DNA of 62,485 nt, from IMG/VR virus record IMGVR_UViG_3300042691_018704, positions 1-62,485 of that record; one strand, written 5' to 3'. The notes beneath the pieces are model-generated. The model was not told the origin of the DNA and ran no database searches. It saw nothing but the letters and a program-made list of their open reading frames with translations. The stretch comes from a virus. This document shows, piece after piece, positions 25,401 to 31,724 of this stretch (position 1 is the first letter of the stretch; every line of letters starts with the position of its first letter). A program made the translations under genes and the position numbers.

Positions 25401-25870
25401 ATATGTCAAGTTCTAATACTGAAAAATTAACAGGTTATGATTATAATTTTGCGGGAGTTACCTTAGATAAAAAGTACGGTGGAAACATACCCACCTACTT
25501 TAAAAATCAATACTTCTGTTTGACAAATTCAAACGGTAATAGCTTACCTTTTGTTTCTTTTGCATCTGATAGTAACAATATTAACATGTTGGTTAATTAT
25601 TTTGAAAAACCATCTAAGAGGATTTCTCTGAACCAATCAAAAGGGGTTTTGAATTATAGTGGATTGACAGCAACTGATTCCGCTTTAATATCATTCCAAG
25701 TTACTGACGTTTGGTTACTATATTGGGCGAACAATTTAACAGAATCACAACTATTAAGTTTCATATCACGTAATGAAACACAATATAGTTCTTGGGCTAA
25801 AAATATTTATGAAGGGGTGGTTCTTGCAAAAAAATTAGGATTAGTTCCATCATTAAACATAAAGATTTGA
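19481..25870 (+). CDS. Giant baseplate hub protein (gp27/gpD-like core, possible lytic C-terminal domain), 2129 aa
   Basis: The N-terminal ~250 residues contain a hub-type beta domain (PYPTFYLTMKGYYGKAIRY, then LILQNFEASFQGSTGDYTV and KFVAYKYSVLAE). Near residues ~1740-1870 the segment IGNSF-like to GNSMIQPTMYFNLKNV, MFNGPYHIQSVTHQIAPG and FTTQFKGVRIP resembles the end of gp27/gpD-type hub proteins. The middle 1400 residues are unrecognised. The last ~200 residues (from ~1925) form a separate helical domain: FKQAARYISQATANEANRL, FCTLYMSSSNTE, YNFAGVTLDKKYGG and NMLVNYFEK, reminiscent of glucosaminidase or muramidase folds used to pierce the cell wall. That lytic role is inferred. A linker rich in Asn/Thr and Lys (25130-25240) precedes this domain. 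Confidence 0.75.
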   Translation: MADKKILVDFDYDNIVIIDPNKTVGTNGNSYDERLVNHEELVMYANLEARVIPGTKLVQGSTLDDSIRNVKIAQINFLNPGGKGYFSNEYTDEITGKNSLKGQGINQNFQKGRVFQDPQGNNTIERYQTTGNIQDTELLGIESITVTNDRSFTPVVNVRLIDVQGRALFEKGDNSPYAAFFNLPYPTFYLTMKGYYGKAIRYELILQNFEASFQGSTGDYTVNLKFVAYKYSVLAETSVAYLFALPHMYNTTYNISPPSNTQAQNAALFTNGNTNTDVNQVVTSRGLQKLKEVYQDYKSQRLVDENFPEMTLNQLQIKLEKLEENLLATFGKQDFSSLSDVDSYKKNLINYQNSVYSTDLNSWSSKYVDTSLFYYDNTGKKFYLYKENVRQSQQSMKDAEVILDKIVKEYNKLLSENKTLGSGGSATINNIKKLITGLNNDITVGTIIRDLGMIDEQKTLQERLKRIPTSAETENFRIELNKLKFSNTSIKINGIVNNQPDNTTDSEAGPVKLPQKVMYFEGEGTFVDLIQKLDTNATKVRTQIEDTLTSELQKKIEGNNGLGFKPTMRNVCAVLFASLEAFLRLLDDVHTKAWDVRFDPIRKSAILNNENKNNIDTTAAGDIPVYPWPQYFVETQNTTDGGKFELRYPGDPSVINQTQAYRYDIWPEVEFVEEYMKGLAVRDLEILQNPTSSTNEEKTINRVTLNAFDYPTTNRTYSITEVVSFIYEIYERVFTASFYDKLNTDVSNKKEVYKTIADFETENILKALANDNPELIKILKDFSIQPGNITDLMRHISNEGKGISWNQFIRGYYTNKYLVGKTDKPFQVLSGNTTLIETVLPNISAPSKKRVSDLLKVETGKGFTDLYPFVSDTFNTNSLQNGATDGLRFYKTTQTLVFNDRINYITNFATADPKNAPKPFTVLDYTAFKPIQYDSSGILTPLQIYATKLAGDRLATEGVWGDRVISMMNTPFFTNSILSGVQSERSNETYPYVQSAYLFLNSLPLATLREKFVSGGTYGEYIASVLNKYGSVQSLPYSWIIKYGSIWYRYKKQVNEGVDILDGVWKNFDYSANYDPTTSSTTRSYNTKTFVNGSRSDNTITLQNSITDTVTLTNITAGFYPKLINDFTYFTTGFDLLTGYTDSDYVGSTCGNQLEIRNNVDNNVNQPYNDGGVKFLNYTPYAITFDVNNNTSFPRKYQQSILVYPSFGSPVNEVSNFLFTQNNLSSYSNLNQYNQVENNPSIYNATTNFIWGSGPFGYFSSAAFTKPDYYEYIKKVKSDVNKQDAFSFETDFEYTRIDEMFATFSKEVLDDFETMFLDFCRPKSNFQNPYVSDVTFGNFQALMTDMMFIDRFNGAISNDVFIAKVANAQQDKLSNNCRLFLDQNVLFVNGNPSNFNRRLYGSFQTNKITDPIVFSPYVNGSLPTSSGTVTLEQSENSNPLAWKALKTYVGLYSSGTTVPYGFYYSSDGSYITDFFVDNNIAFTEANVITCAPLIKVYATQKYLANGVMTKDIFTTLIDDYVNSATELQTNIFTILFNQLGKQLPIVTVNSSQKINSIIDGNAPKYEIWDTMKTLDNKWIAGNDYKGRTLFQDVVFLDRANRDIGRTALIDIFSFKTLLNNNPLNMRVLDFFSKILSDNKFMMMPMGAYMNFWSKELIDADGQPNPENSQDLAQTLFGTHLNVDYRQARSKIVCIYGGKVSEHLDMRRSDDYRFGNDSFDITRTSENALLFQTPVNKNDYHLSNKVVGFNVDFGTRSQGMFYNINLSQTNSLATTEANKVIADTASAAGGKRGIAQSLSLYNLYKNRSYEVEITSLGNSMIQPTMYFNLKNVPMFNGPYHIQSVTHQIAPGQFTTQFKGVRIPIYSMPQLDKQITSLNQVVLSGLLSKLKKKREDENNQTPTTVNITNVGSNVTNKTSFTLGSNASCVNKLDPSYVSYQPSDALISELSFKQAARYISQATANEANRLLTFCTLYMSSSNTEKLTGYDYNFAGVTLDKKYGGNIPTYFKNQYFCLTNSNGNSLPFVSFASDSNNINMLVNYFEKPSKRISLNQSKGVLNYSGLTATDSALISFQVTDVWLLYWANNLTESQLLSFISRNETQYSSWAKNIYEGVVLAKKLGLVPSLNIKI

Positions 25871-25888
25871 AACTAACGAAAAAACTAG

Positions 25889-25897
25889 ATATTTATT
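25889..25897 (+). promoter_or_regulatory. Putative late promoter motif ATATTTATT before the 25914 gene
   Basis: 16 bases before the ATG at 25914. Confidence 0.5.
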
Positions 25898-25913
25898 AAA
25901 CAAAGATAATATT

Positions 25914-26138
25914 ATGAATATTAAAGAACATTTAGATAGATACCTTGGTAAGAATACAAGGATTTCACAAAAAACTTTAGATAATGGTTATACTGAGGTG
26001 TGTGATTTAGACACAGGTGATTGTTATCAAATAAGTATGAGAGATGGTTTAATTGAAAGAGTGGATAACGTGAAGAACGCTTCTAGAAAAATCCAAGTCG
26101 AAACACCAACAGGTTATAAACAATTATTAAACGGATAA
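25914..26138 (+). CDS. Small protein of unknown function, 74 aa
   Basis: It opens MNIKEHLDRYLGKNTRISQK, contains a Cys pair (VCDLDTGDCYQI) and ends YKQLLNG. Small, soluble, mixed alpha/beta; no signal peptide or membrane segment. A late-type motif precedes it and only four bases separate it from the next gene, so the two probably form one transcript that ends at the terminator at 26813. Not recognised. Confidence 0.7.
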   Translation: MNIKEHLDRYLGKNTRISQKTLDNGYTEVCDLDTGDCYQISMRDGLIERVDNVKNASRKIQVETPTGYKQLLNG

Positions 26139-26142
26139 TAAG

Positions 26143-26802
26143 ATGTCGGTAGAGAAAAAAATATTGGAAGAATTGTCAAGATACAATCGTATTAACAAAT
26201 ACATAATGGAACAAGAGGCGGTTCCACCTCCTCCAGGAGATGTTCCACCTCCACCACCTGCAGAACCCGAAGGTTCTATTGCACCCCCACCTGTTGGTGG
26301 TGAAGTAGGTCCTCCTGCTGAAGTGATCGATGTTGATGTGGATAAAGATGTTCAAAAGATTGGTGACGAGAAAAAAGAAGAAAAAGACGGAACTGAAGAA
26401 TTGGATGTTACGGACCTAGTAAAATCTCAGGAATCTATTGAGAAAAAACAAAAAGATTATTTTGAAGATTTGTTTAAACAATTAGAAGATTTACAGACAA
26501 AAGTTTCTGAGATGAGTAACTTAACGGATAAGTTAAATCAAATTGAAAATAAGATAGAAAAATACCGTCCAAGAACTCCCGAGGAGAAATTAGAGTTAAG
26601 AAGTTTAGATTCGGGACCATTCAACCAAAAACTTACCGATTTCTTCCAAGAAAAGGAGGAAGATTTTGAAAAAACAGGTAAAGAATATGTTTTAACATCT
26701 GATGAGATTTCAGATTTTACAGATTCTGAAGTTAGAGATACCTTTGATTCATATACAGATGACATGTATTACGGACAACAAAATCAATTTAAGTATCCTT
26801 AA
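26143..26802 (+). CDS. Proline-rich, coiled-coil acidic protein of unknown function, 219 aa
   Basis: A short N-terminal helix (KKILEELSRYNRINKYIMEQ) is followed by a Pro-rich stretch (residues ~27-57, PPPPGDVPPPPPAEPEG), an acidic linker (VDVDKDVQKIGDEKKEE) and a coiled coil (~90-140, YFEDLFKQLEDLQTKV and KLNQIENKIEKYR). The C-terminus is acidic and aromatic (DDMYYGQQNQFKYP). It resembles a scaffold or assembly factor in style, but no family is recognised. It is last in its unit, followed by a strong terminator and then gp32. Confidence 0.72.
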   Translation: MSVEKKILEELSRYNRINKYIMEQEAVPPPPGDVPPPPPAEPEGSIAPPPVGGEVGPPAEVIDVDVDKDVQKIGDEKKEEKDGTEELDVTDLVKSQESIEKKQKDYFEDLFKQLEDLQTKVSEMSNLTDKLNQIENKIEKYRPRTPEEKLELRSLDSGPFNQKLTDFFQEKEEDFEKTGKEYVLTSDEISDFTDSEVRDTFDSYTDDMYYGQQNQFKYP

Positions 26803-26812
26803 AAAAAAATAT

Positions 26813-26835
26813 AGGGGTCTTCGGACCCCTTTTTT
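26813..26835 (+). terminator. Rho-independent terminator with UUCG tetraloop
   Basis: Seven-bp stem AGGGGTC / GACCCCT closed by C(TTCG)G, a very stable tetraloop, and a following T-run. Separates the tail/unknown unit from the replication block. Confidence 0.92.
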
Positions 26836-26837
26836 AA

Positions 26838-26868
26838 TTTGACTATGTTCATTTTTGTTTTATTATTG
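26838..26868 (+). promoter_or_regulatory. Putative host-type (Bacteroidetes) promoter before gp32
   Basis: TTTG (26838-26841), 19-base spacer, TATTATTG (26861-26868), one mismatch from the TAnnTTTG -7 box. Starts about 26 bases before the gp32 ATG, directly after the terminator. Confidence 0.5.
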
Positions 26869-26894
26869 AATTGTAAACACTAAATTTTTTTTAT

Positions 26895-27734
26895 ATGAGT
26901 TCATTAGACGCAGTATTGTCACAATACGAAAAAAACACGCAAACGGGAACATCCTCTAGTTCTGGGATGTCGCAGGAAGAGCGAATGAAGAAGTATTTCA
27001 CATGTCTTCTTCCTGAAAAATCAAAAGAAGGTCAAGCTAGAATCCGTATTCTACCAACACCTGATGGTTCATCACCTTTTAAGGAAGTATGGTTCCATGA
27101 GATCCAAGTTGGTGGAAAATGGCAAAAGTTTTTTGATCCTGGTAAAAACGACAACGAACGTTCCCCGTTGAACGAGTTGTACGAAGAATTAATGGCGACG
27201 GGTAAAGATTCTGACAAGGAATTGGCTAAACAGTATCGTTCACGTAAATTTTACATTGTAAAAGTTGTAGATCGTGATCACGAAGAAGATGGGGTTAAGT
27301 TTTGGAGATTCAAACACAACTTTAAGAATGAGGGTATCTTGGATAAGATTATTCCTATTTGGAGAGCAAAAGGTGATATCACCGACGCTGAGAAAGGTCG
27401 TGACTTAATTATCCAAATGAACAAGGCTAAGACGGGTAATGGTAAAGAATATACGAATGTTCAGACCATTATGTATGATGATCCAACACCATTACACGAA
27501 AATGCTGTGACAGCAAAAGAGTGGTTGGATGATGAGTTGGTATGGTCTAATGTTTATTCCAAAAAACCAGCGGAATATTTAGAGGCGATTGCCAATGGCG
27601 AAACCCCACGTTGGGACAACGATTTGGGTAAGTATGTTTATGGAGACTCAACTGAATCTACCACATCTATGGGTGGTAAATCATATTCAGATCCACAAGC
27701 ATTTGATGACGCGAGCGGAGATATGCCGTTCTAA
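26895..27734 (+). CDS. gp32: Single-stranded DNA-binding protein, gp32-like, 279 aa
   Basis: Coats single-stranded DNA in replication and recombination. The N-terminal Ser/Thr/Gln-rich segment (residues 1-25) is followed by the OB-fold core: ARIRILPTPDGSSPFKEVW, FHEIQVGGKWQKFFDPG, SRKFYIVKVVDRDHEEDG and VKFWRFKHN; length is near T4 gp32 (301). The C-terminus is short, acidic and ends DDASGDMPF, like the D-x-P-F tip of bacterial SSB, which host repair proteins bind. I see no clear zinc-ligand set. Preceded by a host-type promoter and flanked by terminators on both sides, so it is a single-gene unit, fitting its high demand. Confidence 0.88.
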   Translation: MSSLDAVLSQYEKNTQTGTSSSSGMSQEERMKKYFTCLLPEKSKEGQARIRILPTPDGSSPFKEVWFHEIQVGGKWQKFFDPGKNDNERSPLNELYEELMATGKDSDKELAKQYRSRKFYIVKVVDRDHEEDGVKFWRFKHNFKNEGILDKIIPIWRAKGDITDAEKGRDLIIQMNKAKTGNGKEYTNVQTIMYDDPTPLHENAVTAKEWLDDELVWSNVYSKKPAEYLEAIANGETPRWDNDLGKYVYGDSTESTTSMGGKSYSDPQAFDDASGDMPF

Positions 27735-27741
27735 TTTAATG

Positions 27742-27783
27742 GGACTTGGATACTTGAATAAATTGGGTATCCAAGTTCTTTTT
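27742..27783 (+). terminator. Rho-independent terminator after gp32
   Basis: Stem of about 12 bp (GGACTTGGATAC at 27742-27753 with GTATCCAAGTTC at 27767-27778, one G-T pair), 13-base loop, then TTTTT. UvsX starts 25 bases later. Confidence 0.87.
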
Positions 27784-27807
27784 GTTTAATAAGTAAAAAA
27801 GAAAAAA

Positions 27808-28815
27808 ATGGCGATTAAGAAAGCGGATTTCAAAAAAGTAAAAGAGAAATTTTCTACGTCAGCGAAGTACAAACCACAAAGTTATTTTGACTTGGGTCCT
27901 GATTTTTTGGATGCGGTTGGTGTTCCTGGTCCTGCGATGGGACATATTAATATGTTTTTGGGTCACTCAGATACGGGTAAAACAACAGCGTTGGTTAAAA
28001 CTGCGGTTGATGCTCAGAGAAAGGGTATTCTTCCTGTATTCATTATCACCGAACAAAAGTGGTCGTTTGAACACGCTCGTTTGATGGGATTTGAATGTGA
28101 AGAGGTTATTGACGAAACTACAGGTGAGGTTGATTGGGATGGATTTTTCATCTTCAATAATAACTTTGAGTATATTGAGCAAATAACCGACTATATCAAC
28201 GATATGTTGGACGCACAAGAGAAAGGTGAGATTGAGTATGATCTTCTATTCTTGTGGGATTCTGTGGGTTCTGTGCCGTGTAAAATGACCTTTGATGGTA
28301 AGGGTGGTAAGCAACACAACGCTTCGGTATTATCTGACAAAATTGGTATGGGTATTAACCAAAGAATTTCAGGATCAAGAAAGACAGATTCAAATTATCA
28401 AAACTCTTTGGTGATTGTTAACCAACCTTGGGTTGAGTTACCGGATAATCCTTTTGGACAACCAAAAATTATGGCTAAAGGTGGAAACGCGGTATGGTTG
28501 AATTCATCATTGGTATTTTTGTTTGGTAATCAAAAAGGTGCGGGAACCACTAAGATCACAGCGACCAAAGACAAAAGAACGGTTAAGTTCGCAATTCGTA
28601 GTAAGATTTCTGTATTGAAGAACCACATCAACGGATTAGGATATGATGATGGTAAGATTATTGTTACACCCCACGGATTCTTATCGGGTAAGGATAGCAC
28701 AGAAGAAAAGGCATCGGTTGAAAGGTATAAGAAAGAATATGCTGAGTATTGGAAAGATGTTATCGGATCTGATGGTGACTTTGATTTGAAAGAAGAGAAA
28801 GAATCCTTAAACTAA
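27808..28815 (+). CDS. uvsX: UvsX-like RecA-family recombinase, 335 aa
   Basis: Strand-exchange protein for recombination-dependent replication and repair. The Walker A motif is GHSDTGKTT (residues 52-60), a Walker B strand DLLFLWDSVGS follows at ~146-156, and the segment ISGSRKTDSNYQNSLVIVNQ matches UvsX. The C-terminal part (KAGTT-like ATP-binding cap region, then KFAIRSKISVLKNHING) is also UvsX-like. Length is slightly below T4 UvsX (391). It follows the gp32 terminator and precedes the 5' nuclease by 8 bases; an A-rich leader (AAGTAAAAAAGAAAAAA) serves as ribosome site. Confidence 0.94.
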   Translation: MAIKKADFKKVKEKFSTSAKYKPQSYFDLGPDFLDAVGVPGPAMGHINMFLGHSDTGKTTALVKTAVDAQRKGILPVFIITEQKWSFEHARLMGFECEEVIDETTGEVDWDGFFIFNNNFEYIEQITDYINDMLDAQEKGEIEYDLLFLWDSVGSVPCKMTFDGKGGKQHNASVLSDKIGMGINQRISGSRKTDSNYQNSLVIVNQPWVELPDNPFGQPKIMAKGGNAVWLNSSLVFLFGNQKGAGTTKITATKDKRTVKFAIRSKISVLKNHINGLGYDDGKIIVTPHGFLSGKDSTEEKASVERYKKEYAEYWKDVIGSDGDFDLKEEKESLN

Positions 28816-28822
28816 TTTAATT

Positions 28823-29833
28823 GTGAAAACCCTACTTATTGATGGCAACAATCTATTCAAGATTGGATTTCACGGAGTTCGAGAATTTTATCATAATGGT
28901 AAGCACATTGGTGGGGTTTTTCACTTTTTGAATACTATCAGAAAATTTTTGGAGGATAATAATTACGACAAAGTAATTGTGTTTTGGGACGGGGAGAATA
29001 ATTCATCAACTCGTAAGAAAATATATCCACAGTATAAGGAAAACAGACGTAATACAATGACTGATGAAAAGTATCAGTCATATGATGATCAGAAGACAAG
29101 AGTTAGGTCTTATTTGGAGGAGATCTTTGTTCGTCAGTTAGAGGTTCCTAACAATGAATCGGACGATTTGATTGCGTATTATTGTTTGATTTCAGAGAAT
29201 GAGGATAAGACAATATTTTCGGCAGATAAAGATTATTTACAATTAGTTAATGATAAAGTAAGGGTTTATAATCCTTCACACCGAAAATTTTTTGTGAAAA
29301 ATGATAGGGTAAGCTTACAAGAGATCAAAGTTCCTGTAGAAAACACAAAAACTCTAAAAATTTTGATGGGAGACAAGTCGGACAATATCAATGGTATTTA
29401 CGGACTTGGTGAAAAAACGTTGGTAAAATTCTTCCCTGAAGTTCAAACTGAAATTGTTAGTGTCAAGTATATTTTAGAAAAAAGTGAGGAATTGTTAAAG
29501 GAATTTAAGGATAACAATACATTAAAAAATATTTTGACTGGTAAGACAAAATTAGGTATCTTTGGGGAAGAGTATTATCAAATCAATGAACAGATAATAG
29601 ATTTGTCAAACCCTTTAATTACAGAAGATGCGAAAGAATTAGTACGAGATTATTACGAAGAATCCTTGGATCCCGAGGATAGGGGTTACAGGAATTTAAT
29701 CCGAATGATGACGGAAGATGGGTTTTTCAAGTTCTTACCCAAAAAGGACGAGGCGTGGGTTGATTTCGTAAGACCCTTTATGAAACTTACGAGAAAAGAA
29801 AAAATGTATCACAAAAAAAATCAAACAAAATGA
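28823..29833 (+). CDS. rnh: RNase H / 5'-3' exonuclease (FEN family), 336 aa, GTG start
   Basis: Removes RNA primers from lagging-strand fragments. FEN-family acidic residues are in place: Asp7 (LLIDGNN), Asp56 (VIVFWDG), Glu112, Asp114 and Asp115 (NESDDLIAYY), Asp135 and Asp137 (FSADKDYLQ), Asp184 and Asp187 (MGDKSDNI), followed by the helix-hairpin-helix segment GIYGLGEKT. A basic arch (RKKIYPQYKENRR) lies between. The start is GTG, directly before KTLLIDGNN. Its stop overlaps the next start as ATGA. Comparable in length to T4 Rnh (305). Confidence 0.93.
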   Translation: MKTLLIDGNNLFKIGFHGVREFYHNGKHIGGVFHFLNTIRKFLEDNNYDKVIVFWDGENNSSTRKKIYPQYKENRRNTMTDEKYQSYDDQKTRVRSYLEEIFVRQLEVPNNESDDLIAYYCLISENEDKTIFSADKDYLQLVNDKVRVYNPSHRKFFVKNDRVSLQEIKVPVENTKTLKILMGDKSDNINGIYGLGEKTLVKFFPEVQTEIVSVKYILEKSEELLKEFKDNNTLKNILTGKTKLGIFGEEYYQINEQIIDLSNPLITEDAKELVRDYYEESLDPEDRGYRNLIRMMTEDGFFKFLPKKDEAWVDFVRPFMKLTRKEKMYHKKNQTK

Positions 29834-30282
29834 GTACAAAAGAACAAGAAATTACCAAAATGGAATTTCTAATGACATTGAATGATAACATCGTAGTTCA
29901 ACGATTTTTCAATGTAAGAAACTACAATCCGAAGGCAAAAAATTCGATGGAGTTTTATGATTATTTCAAAGGTTTAGGTGAAAAACTTCAATATGATTTG
30001 AAGATGAAAAGTGTAATCTACCTATTGGATAATAAACATATTATTGAGGAAGATCCAAATGTTATGAATACATCTTACACGGATGGTGCTGAGGAGTTCC
30101 GTATGTATGTAAAAGTGGGCGATCACACAATTTGTCATAGAAATTTTGATGCCAAAGTGTATCCACCCAAGGTTAGATATACTGTGGATGTACGTCCGGA
30201 AATTAAAGCAGTGTTAAAAGACTTAACTGACATTTTTTCATCTGAAAATTTAACAACAGAATATTTGAACATTAGTCTATAA
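29830..30282 (+). CDS. Conserved-looking protein of unknown function in replication block, 150 aa
   Basis: Overlaps the 5' nuclease stop by 4 bases (ATGA), so it is translationally coupled to it. It opens with a helix (QEITKMEFLMTLNDN), then VVQRFFNVRNYNPKAKNSMEFYDYF and ends in a helical segment (AVLKDLTDIFSSENLT). Soluble and mixed alpha/beta, no catalytic motif seen. Its coupling suggests a replication accessory function, perhaps a loader or a transcription accessory protein, but nothing in the sequence proves this. Confidence 0.65.
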   Translation: MSTKEQEITKMEFLMTLNDNIVVQRFFNVRNYNPKAKNSMEFYDYFKGLGEKLQYDLKMKSVIYLLDNKHIIEEDPNVMNTSYTDGAEEFRMYVKVGDHTICHRNFDAKVYPPKVRYTVDVRPEIKAVLKDLTDIFSSENLTTEYLNISL

Positions 30283-30287
30283 CCTGT

Positions 30288-30296
30288 ATATTTATC
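30288..30296 (+). promoter_or_regulatory. Putative promoter motif ATATTTATC before the helicase
   Basis: 22 bases before the ATG at 30319; same nonamer as before virion genes, here in the replication block. Confidence 0.45.
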
Positions 30297-30318
30297 AAAA
30301 CAGCTAAAAAAAAATCGT

Positions 30319-31713
30319 ATGTCTAAAGTAAAAAATTTCGAGTATCTAGGTCAAACTTTTCAGTTACAATTATTAAATCAGATTATCGTTGACAAAGATT
30401 TCGCTCGTAGCATTTTAGACGTAATTGAACCCTCGTATTTTGATAACAAGTATTTCAAGACGTTAATACAACTTATAAAAGAATATTATAAGAAGTATGA
30501 TTGCACACCATCTTTTGATACTTTGGAGCAACAAACTAAGAGTGAGTTTCCGAATGAAACGATGTTAAAGATCCTTATGGATACTATTAACCAAGTTAAA
30601 AATAGTCCATTTGAAGGAAGTCAGTTTGTTCAGGAAAAGGCTTTGAAGTTTTGTAAGCAACAAGAATTACAGAAAGTAATGACCAAGGCTCAAAAGGTAA
30701 TTGATAATGGTGAGTTTGAAAACTATGATCAGTTGGAAGAACTTGTACGTGAGGCGTTACAAGTTGGTGAGAGAAAGGATGGTATGTCAGATGTCTTTGG
30801 TAACCTAGATGAGGTTCTAAATGATGATTTCAGACATCCTATTCCGATGGGAATACCTGGTATTGACAACTTATTAAATGGAGGATTAGCTAAAGGTGAG
30901 ATTGGAGTGATTCTTGCACCAACAGGTGTGGGTAAAAGTACAATCTTAACTAAAATTGCCAACACAGCGTTTGCTCACGGATATAATGTTCTACAAATCT
31001 TCTTTGAAGATAATCCTAAAATTATTCAGAGAAAACATTTCACGATATGGACCGGCATCAGTCCTGATGAATTGTCTGAAAAAAAGGATGAGGTATTAGA
31101 TAAGGTACGTGAAATTCAAAACTCGATGCCAAATGAATTGGTTTTGATGAAGTTACCATCTGATACTATGACAATGAACCAAATAAAAAACCAAGTTAGA
31201 AAATTAATTGCTGACGGAACAAAAATTGACATCGTATTATTAGATTATATCGATTGTGTGGTTCCGGACAAGAATCTTGGTGATGAATGGAAAAGTGAAG
31301 GTTCAGTGATGAGAGGATTTGAAGCAATGTGTCACGAATTGAGTATCGCAGGTTGGACAGCAACACAAGGTAATAGATCATCTATTTCATCAGAGGTTGT
31401 TACGACAGACCAAATGGGTGGATCCATTAAAAAAGCACAAGTTGGTCACGTAATTATCTCTATCGCCAAAACACTTCAACAGAAGGAAATGGATTTGGCA
31501 ACCATTGCTATCACCAAGTCGCGATTGGGTAAAGATGGTGTGGTGTTTGAGAATTGTAAATTCAATAACAAGATGATGGAGATTGACACTGAGAGTTCAG
31601 TTACGTTCCTAGGCTTTGAGGAAAAGAAAGAAGAAAAGCAAAGAGACCGAATTAAAGAGCTTATGGAAAAACGTAAGGCTCGAGAAGGAAATAAACAAAA
31701 TAGTAACAATTAA
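30319..31713 (+). CDS. gp41: Replicative DNA helicase, gp41/DnaB family, 464 aa
   Basis: Hexameric 5'-3' helicase of the replication fork. The N-terminal helical domain covers residues 1-150 and the RecA-like motor follows: Walker A APTGVGKST (200-208), Walker B KIDIVLLDYID (~302-312), TATQGNRSS (motif H3-like) and IISIAKTLQQKE with ITKSRLGKDG near the end. The basic Lys/Arg-rich tail (MEKRKAREGNKQ) ends the protein. Length agrees with T4 gp41 (475). The primase partner is encoded far away at 60248. Confidence 0.93.
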   Translation: MSKVKNFEYLGQTFQLQLLNQIIVDKDFARSILDVIEPSYFDNKYFKTLIQLIKEYYKKYDCTPSFDTLEQQTKSEFPNETMLKILMDTINQVKNSPFEGSQFVQEKALKFCKQQELQKVMTKAQKVIDNGEFENYDQLEELVREALQVGERKDGMSDVFGNLDEVLNDDFRHPIPMGIPGIDNLLNGGLAKGEIGVILAPTGVGKSTILTKIANTAFAHGYNVLQIFFEDNPKIIQRKHFTIWTGISPDELSEKKDEVLDKVREIQNSMPNELVLMKLPSDTMTMNQIKNQVRKLIADGTKIDIVLLDYIDCVVPDKNLGDEWKSEGSVMRGFEAMCHELSIAGWTATQGNRSSISSEVVTTDQMGGSIKKAQVGHVIISIAKTLQQKEMDLATIAITKSRLGKDGVVFENCKFNNKMMEIDTESSVTFLGFEEKKEEKQRDRIKELMEKRKAREGNKQNSNN

Positions 31714-31724
31714 AAAGAATTAAA

